From contig VZDJ01000056.1 in NCBI GenBank assembly GCA_008694505.1, forward strand, positions 4,839,205 through 4,903,204: a DNA stretch of 64,000 nt, in the 5' to 3' direction. This document shows positions 1-13,600 of this stretch, piece after piece; within the stretch, counting starts at the first letter, position 1, and every line of letters begins with the position of its first letter. The DNA comes from Cyanoderma ruficeps. Lineage: Eukaryota > Chordata > Aves > Passeriformes > Timaliidae. The translations under genes and the position numbers were made by a program. The notes beneath the pieces are model-generated. The model was given only the letters and a program-made list of their open reading frames with translations, searched no databases and was not told the origin of the DNA.

Positions 1-3000
1 TCAAAGAGCATCCTTATGCTCACAGGCTTCCATGGTGAAATCAAAGCATTTCCAGTACACCAGGCAAAGGTTGTAAGGGCTAAGCTGCTGTGAAAGCTTG
101 GGAATCTTAAATTTGCCTTATGGTAAATTCAGTCAAAGAAACGTGAGTGAAGGTTCTTGAGCATGATACTCATTTACTGGAACAGCTATTTGCAGAAAAA
201 CAGAGAACAGGAATGGGGAAAACAAACTTGTTGAAGCATAAAGGTAAAAGGCCAATACTGAAATCATGCTGGACAAATGTAAGCAAAGCAGAGTTGTATC
301 AGAAAAAATTTTGGAGAAGGACAAAGCACAAACATATAAACCCCACTCCATTTTAATATATTCCTCTTCTCTCTGAAAAGGGACAGTGATGGTGATGATT
401 TTTGAACAAAATTTAGCCTAACTAGAGGAAAAAGAAAGCCAGAATATTAGCACAAAAGCTGCCCTCATTTCATTACGTATCAAATGCTCTACCTTATTTT
501 CATTGTTTTTCTAAATCTTTAAGTTTTAAGAACATGTGAACAATAATTGCTGTCAGGAAACTACAAGGACTAATAACCAGCCTATAACCAGCTGCTTAGA
601 ATTGTCAGCACGTTTAATTTTCTGGACCACCTTCTATCTAATGAAATTAAGGAAGCTGTCTTCCAGACATCAAAGCTCCGAGCAGCTGCCGGCCTGAGAG
701 GAGCTCCTGTGCTCCCCAAACCACCTGTGCCACAAATGTTTTGTTATGGGCCAGCAACTGTGCCTGCATCAAACAAGCAGCATGAGAGAATGATTTAATA
801 AAGAGCAAACTGAAGGAGGGAGAAAAGAACATTATGGAAAGGAAGTAACAGCTCCCAAGTTAAAGTTGCAATCAATTTCTCTTACAAAGCTCTCCTTTAG
901 CAGTTCTATAATCAGACCCAGATTGGGAAAGGTGCTCAGCTCAAAAATTGTCAGATTTACACAAAAGCAGAAGGGAAAGCTTAAATAGGCTTTGGTTCTA
1001 GTCTATTAAAATATTGTCAGGTTTCAAAGACACCTATCATATTCCTTAGTCCCATTCTGTCTTAAAAATTAAAATGAACCAAAACCTTTCTCCAGCATCC
1101 CTGAATCTTAAAGGGGTGTACACGGTACTTAGCACTCCTTGGGCAGGTGGGCCCTCACTGTACACCATGATAAGCAACAGCAGTTAATAGGATGTCTATG
1201 TATTCTTGCTATCCATAGTTTGGATCCTATCTGAGATTTCTGGGAGCCTTACCATCTACATTCTTCTAGGAGACAAAAAAAACCTTCTAAGAACTCAACC
1301 AAAACCAAGGGAAAAACAAAGTAGGTTGATCCCAAGTTATCTTCTGTGACCAGCTTCTTAAGCTAATGTAGAACCTTAAAAGACTTCCAGAGCCTGGAAA
1401 GTTGTGTTTCCATTTTTATCTTAGTCAAAACGTCTGCTTAATCAAATAAGGATGTTATATCTATTTTTTTAGGGAAGCAGTAAATCTAAATGGCTTACCA
1501 TATATACAAGATAATATTAACTGGGCTAGAGAAAAGCAATGCTCATTTTTTTAATTTATTGCCATATCCTTAAGTGTTTATTCAATATATCTCATTATTG
1601 GAAAACTCAGACTTGTTCAGTGTACCAGAATAGGAGCTGACAAATCTCAGTTGTTGTAATATCTCTGCCGTAAGGGATTGAGATGGGATAGAAAATGACA
1701 AAAAGAGGCAAGAACCATTAAGCTAAAGGACAATGCAGGAGAAAAAAGGTGAGCGAGAATAAATTAATAAGTGGTTATTTGTTTGTTTTTTGAATATATC
1801 CAAAAAAAGGAAAAAAAATCAGCCAAGAACTGAGCATGTCTTAGCCATGAACAGGATGATACAAGTGCCAGCACACGATACAAGTGTTGGCCAGGAGAGG
1901 CAGTGGGTGAGGGCAGCTCCTGCCTGGGGCAAGGAAAGCCCTGCTCAGCACACCCAAATTTGTGTGCAGCTCCCCGAGGCTTCAGAGCTGAAGTTCCTCA
2001 TCTCAGGACAACTCCTGGGTACAACTGGGGCCTCAGCCTGTGCAGGAATACCCAAGGGTCTCTGCACAAATAAACCACAAAGGAGGTAAAAAAAGCAACT
2101 GACCCAGTTTGATCGTGTCATTTTCACTGAGTCTGCCCTCAGTCTAATGCAGATTAATCTTTTTCTCTGATTAACAACATCATTAAGGAAAATAAATAAA
2201 GTTCTCAAGAATGTGTGGAGTGCCAGCATCTGCATATTTGCACAAATGTCAGTTTCTGGAGTAAGCAAATCCAGGCCAGTGTGTAACACATGGCACAGTG
2301 ACCTCTGTGCTCCTCTCTGCCGAAGCAAGGACTGGACACATTTGACAAAGGAACTCTCAGACTGCAAAACACCATGAAAAACACGTGAGGCAAGTCATAA
2401 ATTTGTTAATTAGTTACAGGATTATTGTAGGTGAAAAAATTCATATTTTTACATTAATTTACCTGTCACCCAAATGATAAGCTAAAATTTAATAAGCTTC
2501 ATATTGCAAATACACCACAGACTGTGAATTAGTAGGAGACACCTGTAACCTTCACTTGTGATGACAAGTGCTAAAGGATTACTCATCACACATGACTCAG
2601 AGAACTTTTGCTCTGGAACGTTCAAGATCTACCTCCCTCAAAGTATCTACAGTCCTGGTGCCCAGCAATCCTGGCAATCACACATCACACAAAGCATTGG
2701 AAATGTCTAAGAATGGGATGACAGGATTAGTGCTGTCTGCAGGTACCACCAGGCACTACCTCTATTTTTGTGCAGTGAAAACCTAAGGAAGTAGATTACC
2801 AAGTATTATTATAAACAAAAGTGCTGGGATCCACCAGTAATATAAAATTTTTTTGCATGGATCACGTGAATTTAGAAATCAGAGGAGCTTATCAAGAAAG
2901 GGTTATATCACTTTGACAGGATGCAGATTCTCACAAAATCAAATGCACTATTTTTTTACTGCAGTTGTCACCCTGAAAAACCCATTAAACAGGCACAAAT

Positions 3001-5640
3001 CCATTGAATACTAGATGGATCAAGCCTATGAATATTATGAAACAAATTTCAAAGTCTTTCCTAAAACAACCATTACTGAAACCCAGGCATGACTGAAAAC
3101 CTCCAACTTTCCCTGGGCAACCAAAACGAGGACATGGAGGTACTAAGGGAACTGTGATAACTCACACCCTGAATTAACAGTAGTTCCAGCAGCATTTACA
3201 GCTTCCCAAATTCTTTTACTTTCATAACAAACACCTGCTGGTATCATTCTGCCCTCTTTGACCAACATCCTAAACAATTCAGCCTGTCTAAGGAAAAGGG
3301 GAAACAAGAAAGGGAGAAAATCCACTTTAGTTTCTCTGAAACTTTTTCCAAAAAAATCACCTCCAGTGAACCCCGTGCAAAGCCAGTGCTGAAGAACTAA
3401 ACTAAACAGCTCCTAATTTATTGCTTCATGCATCCAGTGAGTGCTTAGAAAATCCAATACTGAATTCATTCATAATATTAAAGCACTAAATTCTATGCTA
3501 AAGTTTACAGTTTCAATCAACCACAATTCAACAATATTAAATTAGGGCAGCCACAGCAGGTGAGAATTAAAAATTACAGTTACTAAACACAGTAGAAAAA
3601 AAAGAACAGGCTTTTATTGTTGTGACACATCTCTAATATGCTCCATAGCTGATTACTGGTACTGAAAAGATTAAAAAATTATTAAGTTATTTTAGTATAT
3701 GGTCGTCTAATACATATATCTAATGCCTACTTAAGGAAAAGATTATATTTTCAAAAGTATTGATCAACAAGAACTCTTACACTGAGGTCAACAAAATCTT
3801 GGAGATACTCATCATTGTATAAAAAACAAACACGTGGATAAACAGCTGTATGGGAGTAAATACAATTTCAAGGTTTTTTAAAAATATATATCTTCAATAT
3901 TTATTTTGAATCTTAGTTCTTGGGGATGAGGACAGGATTAATTTGAGAAGGAAGGTGGAGAGTAAATGATTAAAGGGAATGCACATGAGAGTCTCTGTGG
4001 TTTATTGGCAAAAAAATGGGTTTTGCTTTGAAGGTGTGGAAAGTAAAAGCACAGAAATATTAAGTTTCAAACGCTTAATTTTGTATCAAGTTTATGTAAC
4101 ATCTACAGGAAACCTCAATCCTCACAGATAGAAAAAATCACCATCTTATGGTGAAAAGAAAATCACTGTAATTGAGAAAAACCCACAGCAGACAGAAACA
4201 GCAAACCCTTCTACCCTCAGGGTAAGGACTGCTCCAGGCAGCCTGATTTGATCAGTTTGGGAAGCTCCTGAAACCCAGAAACTTCTGAAGAGATGCTGGA
4301 AGGCAGAGGAATGGCCTGATCATGATGTGTAGTGGATTTCAGGACAACAAAATCTTTCTACACAAACTGGCACCAACATAATTCTGCCAGCATAGAAGAA
4401 TGGGAACTCTTCCCTCACTGAAAAAAATATTAACAAATTTTTCAAAGAACTCCAAAATTAAATAACAGATTCAGCATATGCCTGAATGGATACAAAGTCC
4501 ACGGCTGGGCATCAATGCACAAAACTAGACAAATTATTTTATCTTGGAAAACAACTGAAAAACTTTGTTGAAAGTCGACATGACAAATTCTGGGAAAATG
4601 TCCTGAACAGTTTAGTCCTGTCTTCAATAGAAGCAATGGTTTTGGTTTTAGTTTGAAATAATATTGTTTATGGGGTTTTGCCACTGAGTTTTGGAGAGAT
4701 GTTTGGGCAGGGGAGAAAAGGGAAATGCCAAAATGTTGGAATTGATCGCTGTACACTGTGTGCAGCTGGATGTTGAGTTATGGAAAACTGACACAGCAAT
4801 TACAATCATGATCACACAAAACTGTTTGAATTTAAAATGGAGGAAATCAGATATATCTTCAAAGGACAGAATATCAGAGGAACTAATTAAACTTCTTCAA
4901 CTCAGACAAAAACCAGTGATATGACATTCCCATGTGTCGCAATCCAAGCTGTAAATGGATTTATCCTAGGCTGTACACAATACCATAACACGGATAAAGG
5001 CAACCAACTTCACTACCCTACCATGGGAAGTGACTGGAATTCAGCTGTGCTTATCCGAACAACAGAGTTTGTCTTATATGCCATTAAAAATCAGAGCATC
5101 ACCAACACTGGAAGTGTCAGTAAGACACAACTGTGCCACTGCAGCAAACCAGAGGTGAAACACTTGATTTCCATTTCCAGGCTGCTTTGTTTGGCTGTGC
5201 ATTGAACAGAAAACATGAAAAGCACAACGCAGCAGATTGTTGTCCTTGAGAGCTCTGACCCCCAAATGAATCCATGTTTGCTTGCTCCATCTTCTAGGGC
5301 AAGAACTATTTGACTTGAGATAGTTTTCTTTAATTAAATTTATGTCACAGGAACGTGCCTATTGCTTATTCAATTCAGACAGACTTCTGGACTGAAATCA
5401 GAGCTCTGTTGTTTGGCAGCAAAGCAGGCTTTGGGAAACACCAAGGAACTTTATTTTAGAAGAGCAGACCCAGCAGCAAGAACTGACAGGCTGAAGAGTT
5501 TTTCACAGCAAACATTTACATACACAGGTAACACACACTTTAAGTACTCAGTATTTGTTGTAAGTTTCATTTCTGCTTTACAGTTGAGAACAAAGAAGAA
5601 AAATAACTTTACAGGCTAAAAGCACTCAACATGGACCTCC
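1..5640. other. AT-rich noncoding stretch, no gene seen
   Basis: Only short open frames (140 codons at most) on both strands, with no family resemblance and no convincing splice-site plus reading-frame combination. A slightly GC-richer bump lies at about 1880-2080. No transposon end or long repeat was recognised. It is probably intergenic or intronic. Confidence 0.6.
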
Positions 5641-6055
5641 TGTGCCTCTCTCTTACCAGGAATGTAAAATCTTCCTCACAGGAGAGAAAGCTGAAGCATC
5701 TGGCCAAGCTCCCTTTTCCACATGCCTTGTGAAGGCTTTAGACTCTGCTTGGAAACTGGGGGGTGATCTAGCCCCCCCTGCTTAGGGACATCCCCCAGCC
5801 TGTTCTGCCCCCAGTCAGGAAAGGCTCCTGGCCACAGCCTTGCTTGTTCACAATACACCTGATGAATAAATGTGCTGCTCCCTGCACAGCCCTCCAGGGT
5901 CCCCAGAGCTCTCCAACGCCAAGAGCCAGTCCAAGAGGCCCCAGTGGGGCTGGGAAGGAGGAAATTTCCCTATTTCTGACTCCCAGAGACCCATCTCGAG
6001 GCATACAAAAAATTAATTACTCCATGAGGGACGCAGCTACAGCATCACTTGAAAG
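5641..6055. other. GC-richer patch with C/G homopolymer runs
   Basis: This stretch is clearly richer in C and G than its flanks, with runs such as the C7 near 5773. Frames are open on both strands (60-78 codons), as expected where stop codons are rare. There are few CpGs and no recognisable protein. It could be an untranslated exon of a noncoding transcript, but the sequence does not show one. Confidence 0.4.
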
Positions 6056-6320
6056 TACGTGACATTTTTGGATAGTTCCCAGGTATTTGTGGCCAACAGG
6101 TGCCTGGTAGTTGCACAATTTTCTAATTAGTTCATGTGCTGTACTTCAAAACTAATTACTGAAATGGCTGGATTATAATGTTGCAGGGAGTCATTCATGT
6201 GCCACCTACCATTAAGGGAAGGGAAATTTTGTGAAGGTTAATTAGCATTTTTAAAGTACTTTGGAGATTAAAAGCTTTAACTATATGCCTAATAAAAGAA
6301 GTAAAGGTAATACTTTCTAT
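6056..6320. promoter_or_regulatory. candidate enhancer-like element with homeodomain cores
   Basis: Three TAATTA-type homeodomain cores are visible within about 125 bp: CTAATTAG at 6123-6130, CTAATTA at 6152-6158 and TTAATTAG at 6238-6245. An E-box CAGGTG lies at 6097-6102. No simple repeat and no notable open frame are present. Clusters of this kind are common in developmental enhancers, but the function is inferred from motifs only. Confidence 0.3.
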
Positions 6321-7560
6321 TCAGTGGATTCCTTTTCGCATTGAAAGTGAATTACAAGGGCTGCTTTAAGTCCAACAACATAAATTTTCATGTACAAGGA
6401 ATTAAATCAACTCCCAACAGGATCAATCTGTTAGAGGGTGGAGACCTCCAGCAAGACACAAATCATCAGAGGTGACCACGGCATCCTGGTGTGAGAGAGG
6501 CGGCTGCTGCTTCCCAGGCAGAGGTGGTGTGCAACCAGAGGCAGACATTTCCCTACAACATGCCCTTGAACAGGTCAAAAAGATCAAACCATTATGAACA
6601 GGTACCTTTTTAATTAAAATAACTCACAGATACTCTCCTCTTGGGACATCTGCTGGCTGTTCTCAGTTCAGAAAACACCCACTGGCCTCTCCAAGAGGGG
6701 ATCTGTGTGCATCTGAATCTTTACTGAAGTTGCATCCTCAGCATTTTCCACTCCTCTTGCCTGCTGCCAGGATTTTCAGAGTGACAGAGGACATCAGAAA
6801 CTTTTTCCATAAACACAAACTTATTTTCTTCAGACTTAGAGTTACATATAATGTATTTCACTAACTTATAATTGCTTTTCGTGAGCTTGGGAGAAAAATA
6901 TACAAATCATTATTAAGCATACATGTGTATTTTGTATTAATTCTGCTTCTTCACAACAGTAATGGGGGGGGGAAGAGTTCATTAATTACAAAAAATACAT
7001 TCCAATTATTTGGTTCACACGATTACTATTTATGCTGTAAATCCTAAATTGTCATCAACTTAGAATGTTATTACTGTCATCAATAGAAAGATTATTTTAG
7101 TGCTACAGATGGTTGTCCTTTTATAGGCCATTTTAATGACTTTTCTTATATAATCTGTCATGCATTATTTCGTTGTTGTTATGAACTTTTTAAGTTTCAT
7201 ATCAATCCATTTTGATGTTTACTAAACAGATGGTGTTACAAAAAAAAGAAAAGGGAAATGCATAATAATGACATTTAGTCCTCAAAAATACTCCAACAGC
7301 TACACATTTATTTTGTCAAATATGAAATCCATGTCATTTGTTTTAAAAAAAAACAAACCTTAGCACAGAAACAAAATTATTCATAAGTTGCAAACTTAAA
7401 CAGCTTACAAAGCAGAGCACAAAATCAACTGAAAGAAGGTTTTTCCGAAAGGTTATTGGACTTCAGAAATATTTGCCAATTAAGACATATAAACAACCTC
7501 TTTACTGCAGTTCTCAGCATTCCTTATCCAAAACACGACTGTCAAATAACTGTAGTAATT
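6321..7560. other. AT-rich noncoding stretch
   Basis: No open frame of note. There is a G9 run at 6964-6972 and a GC-richer piece at about 6440-6560. From about 7000 the sequence is complex AT-rich DNA without simple repeats, which could include conserved noncoding sequence. No gene was seen. Confidence 0.5.
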
Positions 7561-7760
7561 GCTAAGTCATGTAGATAATTATTTAATATACAGGTGTGAC
7601 TCATCCGCTGCTTGAAATCTGCTTGTAATTTGTGGTCATTATGTAAGCACCTCAATTTACAGAAAGTTTTGCTTTATCATTGTAATCTTTATGATTCTTT
7701 TGTTTAATCAGTGCACTGTCATCAAATAGACACAAAGACTTGAAGAGCAGAGCACTACAG
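7561..7760. promoter_or_regulatory. candidate regulatory element with abutting E-box and AP-1 site
   Basis: CAGGTG (7591-7596) directly abuts TGACTCA (7597-7603), a perfect AP-1 consensus. The flanks are unique AT-rich DNA. The two sites are seen directly; the regulatory role is an inference. Confidence 0.3.
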
Positions 7761-9780
7761 GAAACAAAATTACACCTAAATGAATTTAGAGCTCTGAGTA
7801 TTGTAAATTCTACATTGAAACAATAAAACTGTTCAATTGCAATTCATCAGTACAAGCTGAAAAACTTTCCCTTCCCATGCATGACTTCTATGATTTTGCA
7901 GAAATCTGCCTCAAAATGCAAATATCATAAAGTGAATCATTCTTAGATGAGGAAATTCCAGAGTTCAGGATCCCTTAGCTCTACACATTCCATTCCTGCA
8001 CTGCAATACAGACTTCAGCTATAGATTAACCTTTCTCCCAAACAATTCCTCCTAATTTCAAACTGTAAATAATAGCTGCTTGTGGAGTTCATCTGATTAA
8101 TCTTCAATTTCTAGCAAATATTAATGTGACTAAAAGGGAATATCTTCAGGAGATAATAACCAGTGGAACTGGAGCAATTACACCATAAAAACCATAAAAA
8201 TTCCAGCTGATGAACCTAACCATGATTTTGAATAGCCAAGAAAGTATCTTCTCTCTGCATTGTAATACAGGAAAAGGAGGAAGGCAAATCAGAAAAATAA
8301 ATATTTTTTGTCCAAGTATGCTTTTGTAGTAAGCTTTCCACAAGTTTAGGCAGCTTTATGTTTATGATAAAATATCACGAGTAGAATACAACTAATTAGC
8401 CTGTGTTAATTGTGTTACCTCCTTACAGCATGCTGCATTAGAATAGGTATTATTGTGTATCTGCTTTCTTTTCAAGCCAACAGATGTGTTCCAGCAGGAA
8501 GTTCCTTCTACAATATGTACTTAGCATGGTGATAATTCATGCAAAATGTGGATTTCTCTTGACATAGGCAAAACACTGAAAAGGAGGTAAAAAAAGGCAT
8601 GATACAGATGGACTACTCTTGCTGAGAGAAGTTATTAAAATGTTCAAATTTATGCAATTGTTTCTACGAGGGAAAGACAGAGTTACTAAATTCCCATTGC
8701 CCCAACAAGAAGAAGCATCTGTTGGTGCAGTAAGTGGCTCATTGGGCATGACATGGGCCTCAATGTTTATATTCCTGGTATCTAAACTGGGCAAAATTTA
8801 TCTCTGGTGCAGCTCCGTTTAAGTCCTTGGAATTCCACCAAGTCTGCATTTGATTCGATGGTGATCATTAACAATAAGCTAAAGGAAGGGCTATTATCAA
8901 GGCTGATGTCATTGCCTTTCATCAGTCTTCTAGAGGGAAAAATTAGAGTTGACTTGAACTCAGGATGACTTCAGGGGTTTTTTTAAATATATTTGGACTA
9001 GTACAATATCAATTTCTCATTAAACTGAACTCATTCAGGCAGTGATTGCAGAGAATAAAAGTGTAAAGCTTTCTACCTTCCCTAATAATGTGTATATTTT
9101 TAAAGCACCAAAGACTCTCATTCATTACAGAAGCACAACTCCAACCATCTCTGAGTACAGTCATTAAAGTGACTGCAAGACACAGTTCCTGTGGCTACAG
9201 GGGTATATTTAATGAATAACATTTGGTGTCCTCAACAGACAAAACCAAGTGGCTCTAACAGACCCTGTTTTATCTCCATCTCTTGCTCCATTTGCACGTC
9301 TGTTGTGCCAACCACTGGGCGTTAAATCAGTGCAATCAACTGCCCAGCAGGAAAAAAGTAACTACTTGAACTATCTTTAACAAGATCAAAGGGTTGGACA
9401 AAAGACATCTCAGGGCCAAGCTTTATTTTACATAAGTGATGACTTCCACTTCAAATAATACTGTCTGTAAACACACTTGTTTCAAAACACACTCATTGTT
9501 GCTGTGTTTAATCTGGGCTGTGCTGGGTGCACAGTGCACCCTACTCTGGGCCATAGTGGAAGGCTAACAAGTCTGATATTCCCCTGTCTGCAGGCTGGAA
9601 GAGGCTGAGAATGTCATAGTCAAAGAAATACAAATGCTTTATCAGAACAGACACATCTTTAGGCTGCCACGTGTGAGAATATCACCTGAAAGCAACCTAG
9701 TGGCAGTCGAAAATCACACCCCCAGCATTAGGCTGGATGTTTATGAAGAGCAAGGGATTAATGTGTACTAAAACCTCTCT
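7761..9780. other. AT-rich noncoding stretch, nothing recognised
   Basis: Open frames do not exceed 85 codons and overlap on opposite strands at 8537-8822. A 17-nt near-palindrome (GGGTGCAC-A-GTGCACCC type) lies at 9525-9541. No gene or mobile element was recognised. Confidence 0.5.
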
Positions 9781-10440
9781 ACTCAGTGTTTGGGTTTCAC
9801 CCGGGGATCTCAGGACCTGCTGTTCCCAAGCTCCAGAGGATGGTCATTAGAAGAAGCAGGGACAAGAAGGGCAGGAATACTGCAGAAGCTGCAGACAGAC
9901 CCAAGACATTGATGCTTTCTCAGTTGTTTCAAAGTGGTGCTCTGGTAAACTGCAGAGCACAAGACTTAAGGAAAGAGTGATTGAGACTTGAGAGCTCCCA
10001 AAAGCTCCCCAGAACTTCTCAGAGGGCCTGCAGCATTCTGTGTTCCAGCTTAAAAGCAACAGAAGCCCAGATAATTCAACACCTGGCCACTTCTCCCAAA
10101 GAAGAGACAGACTGGCTGAATGGCTTTCTGCCCAGGACTGGGTTTGCATCTCCCCTTCTTCCTCCAGGGAGGCGGCAAAGCTGGGCTCCAACCAGGCTCC
10201 CCCAGCAGAAACTGTTCTAACAGATAATGATTCTCCTGTGAACTGGGGAAGGGCTTATAAAAGTTTTTCTGCATCAAAAAGAAATCAGTCACTAACTGGT
10301 AGGGCTTCCTTCCATCCGTCCCCATTCCCCACTTATGATTTCAAATGCAAAGATCCCTCTTCTCATTTTCCTCTGCAAAAGGAATTCCTGTTCATTTGTA
10401 GTACTAAGCATATGCCAGTAGGGCTCATGTAATTAAAATA
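9781..10440. other. GC-richer patch open in several frames
   Basis: Moderately GC-richer than its flanks, with overlapping open frames on both strands (130 codons at 10040-10432 plus; 114 codons at 9847-10191 minus). Openness on both strands points to base composition and not to coding. No domain or signal was recognised. Confidence 0.4.
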
Positions 10441-10558
10441 GAGAGAGAAGATTTATTGCAGGTTTTTTTTAAACAGGTTGTTGATTTGTTTAAACAGCAG
10501 CATTTCCAGTATTCATCTACAGGAAACTTCACCATTAACTTTCAGAAAGACCTATGTT

Positions 10559-10611
10559 AAAAAAAAACCAAAAACCAAACCAAAAAAACAACCAAACAAA
10601 AAAAACCCACC
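10559..10611. repeat. A-rich (CAAA-like) low-complexity tract
   Basis: About 53 bases made almost only of A with scattered C (AAACCAAA-type units). It may be a degenerate poly(A)-derived tract. No retroelement body was recognised next to it. Confidence 0.8.
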
Positions 10612-13600
10612 ACAGGGTCTGCATAAGAGTTGCTGCTGCCTGATGTAATTCAGTACAATTTTACAATTTCACAGAAAAGTTAAACAAATTCTGCTGGTTG
10701 CTTGATCTAATTCTGTACCAAATATGAGACCACCTTGCTGTGTGTAATTTTTTGTTATTATTTAACCAATTCTCTGGCAGGTCTGTCTACAAATATTCCA
10801 ATTTTCCATAATTCTGCAACTTTCACAGCCAAATCCATTAACCAGTTTGGGTTTTGGTTTTTTTTTTCCCAAAGGTTGTACATAGAAGCATCACTTGGGG
10901 TCTGAAAGTTATCTTATTAGAAGAGGTTGAAAACACACAGAAATTGCAGAAAAATATAACAGATAAAGCAGGGCCTGGATAAAACTTGAACCAGCTTTAT
11001 GATGTACTTTTTTCTACTCTAGCATTTCCCTCAGTGAGAAATGCTCTCCTCATGCATCAGTCCAAAGGCATGATTTGAGTTTTTGACTCCTCTTGCCCTT
11101 AATTTCAGTACTCTCTCTTCCTCTCCTTGTTTTTGCACCTTTATTTTCAAACAGAATGAGGAGTGTGAATGCTGGAAGTGCAGACTGTTCTCCAACACTC
11201 TGTCCCTTAGGAAATGCTGACACAGCTCAGGATCAAAATTCCATGGAACCTAGAAAACTTTTTCAAAGAGAACACCACAAGAACATTTTCAAAAACAACA
11301 TTTTCCTTAATTTTCTTTTTGGAAATAGATTAATAATTTCACCAAAGCTTTGCAATATTATCAACAAAAAAAGTGCAAACATGATGAAACCATTCAGGCT
11401 AAGATATAAAACATGTTTGTATCAGAGCTTAGTCTTGAAAATAATATCTGGAAGATCTAAAAGCAAATGAAAACAAGATGTTTGAATGGGATATCATGGG
11501 TTTGGATATCTCTACATCAGTACCATGTATAAAAATGGCAATTTGTAATTTTAGAACAGTTTTGAATGCTATTTGCAGAGCCAGGAGCCATCATGTGAAG
11601 CTGGCTAAAAATTTCTGTTTAATAAATATTGAGTTCCTACTCCATGTGGATTTTGCTACCTCAAAGCAATTTTAAAACACATCAATCAAATCCCTGTGAA
11701 TCAGCAAAAGCAGATGCTGCTAACTGTTACAGGCAATATCACCTGAAGTTTCATTTTCTGCAGTGCTCACTTAATGTAAAATGCATAGGAAGACCATAGA
11801 GCAGAGACTGGATCCTGGGATTCCTGGCTATAACTAATTTCCCCTAAGTCCCCCAATCTCTAGGTCATCAGTCTCCCCCTTCCCTCTCTCTGGTTGACTG
11901 AAGCTTGAAAATATTCATAAATATATAAGCACATCCTCACTTCTATTTTCCTTTGCAAAAGGCATGGACTACCCTGAGAAGATGAATCATCCTTCTGCAG
12001 CAGCACAGAGCCTGTCCTGACCCACGAGAGTTGAGGATGGACCACCCTGACCAAGGGAGGCCTTCCCCATCTGCTGTGTGGAGCAGGCACCATCACTATC
12101 CCCTTTCCAGTCTGCTTTCTAAGGACATTCCTGCTCCAGCTTTTGATGATACAGGTGCCCACCCTCCAGAGGTTCTGGTCTCTGTCAGAAGCACTTTACC
12201 CCACACCTGGGATAATGTGGAAGTTCCTTCCCAGGGCAGGATTTAAACAACACTCACTTTCTGAGTTCATTGTGAACAAGCTCAGGTCACAGAGATGGAG
12301 GCTGTCACATCCCACTGCAGGAGCCTGAACATTAACTCAGCATCAGCTCCAAAGGCCAGTTCTGCCCTGTGAACAACTCAGCATCCAAGGTCCAAGTCAC
12401 TCTGCAGATTTGGTCACCAGGGCACTGTAACAGCAGCAAATCTCCTTTCCTGCATGTTTTGAAGAACTATTATGGGAAAGAACTGCGTAGCCCCACGTAC
12501 AATGAATATGTAAATGAAACCTTCAGTGGCAGAAGCGTATTGTGCCTTTAAGGCACAGAGTCACTACGGGCCACAGACCTCCATTGGCTCACACACAGAT
12601 CTCCCACTGCTGCCAGTGGGAATCTCAGGCACAGACTGAGATCCCGACATGCCCCCGAGAGTCTTTATTCAAATCAGAAATTTAAATGACTGGTGAAGCT
12701 ATAGGAAAAAACATTGAAACCAAATCCAACCACTTTCAAAAATGGTAAATGAAAATCATGGTTTGTGCCAATTTTATCTCAAATTTCCTTTTGATTTCAT
12801 GAAAACATAGGCTTAATGCTTCCAGCTTTTCTTACTGTCTCTCAGAAACCACACTCTAACTGTGGAACTTATGAAGAGTCCTTCAAGAAAAGCAAAATTT
12901 TACTTTGGGCCAAGTGTCAGATTTTGCCTGTAGTAGAATTTTACTTATCTAGCATTACAAAAAACATTCAATGACAGCTTTGGCTCTTTTTCATATCAAA
13001 TAAAGCTTACTAAATTTTATTAATTCTTAACACGGTCATGAAGAATTTACCCCCCAGTGGGGAAAACTCAAAATAACCAACACAGAAAAACCCTAGGTAA
13101 ACCAAAACAAAAGAAATCACAGAACCATTGTAGATAGATCTCCCATTAAAGCCAGTTTTGCACGTCACAGAATAATTCTACTTTCATCAAGGACAGTTTT
13201 CCCTGTCATGCAATGGGAGATAAGCAATTTGCCAGCTATTCTAATAGGATAAAACCTCCTCCAATGTAGACTTGGGGACTACAAGCCAATCAATTAGACC
13301 TTAGTGGGGAATTACTGAGACAGTAATGAGCAATTGCTCTCTGCAAGGATGTCTTTATAAGTAGATGTGATCCAGAAAATGTAAGCTAAGAGTGAACAAA
13401 TGACTCCATGTGCGTGTGTGTGTGTGTCTAAGTAAAACAAGGATAAACTTAAAGCTAATGGGTATTTAAGGAACTCCAACTCTGTGTTGCCAAGACAAAT
13501 CCACCCTATTCTTCAATGGCAGGTCAAGGAGTAGTTGTGGGAATTCAAAATCTCTGAACTAAATTACTGGAATCAATAAGAGTGAAAGCAGAAAGAGGGT

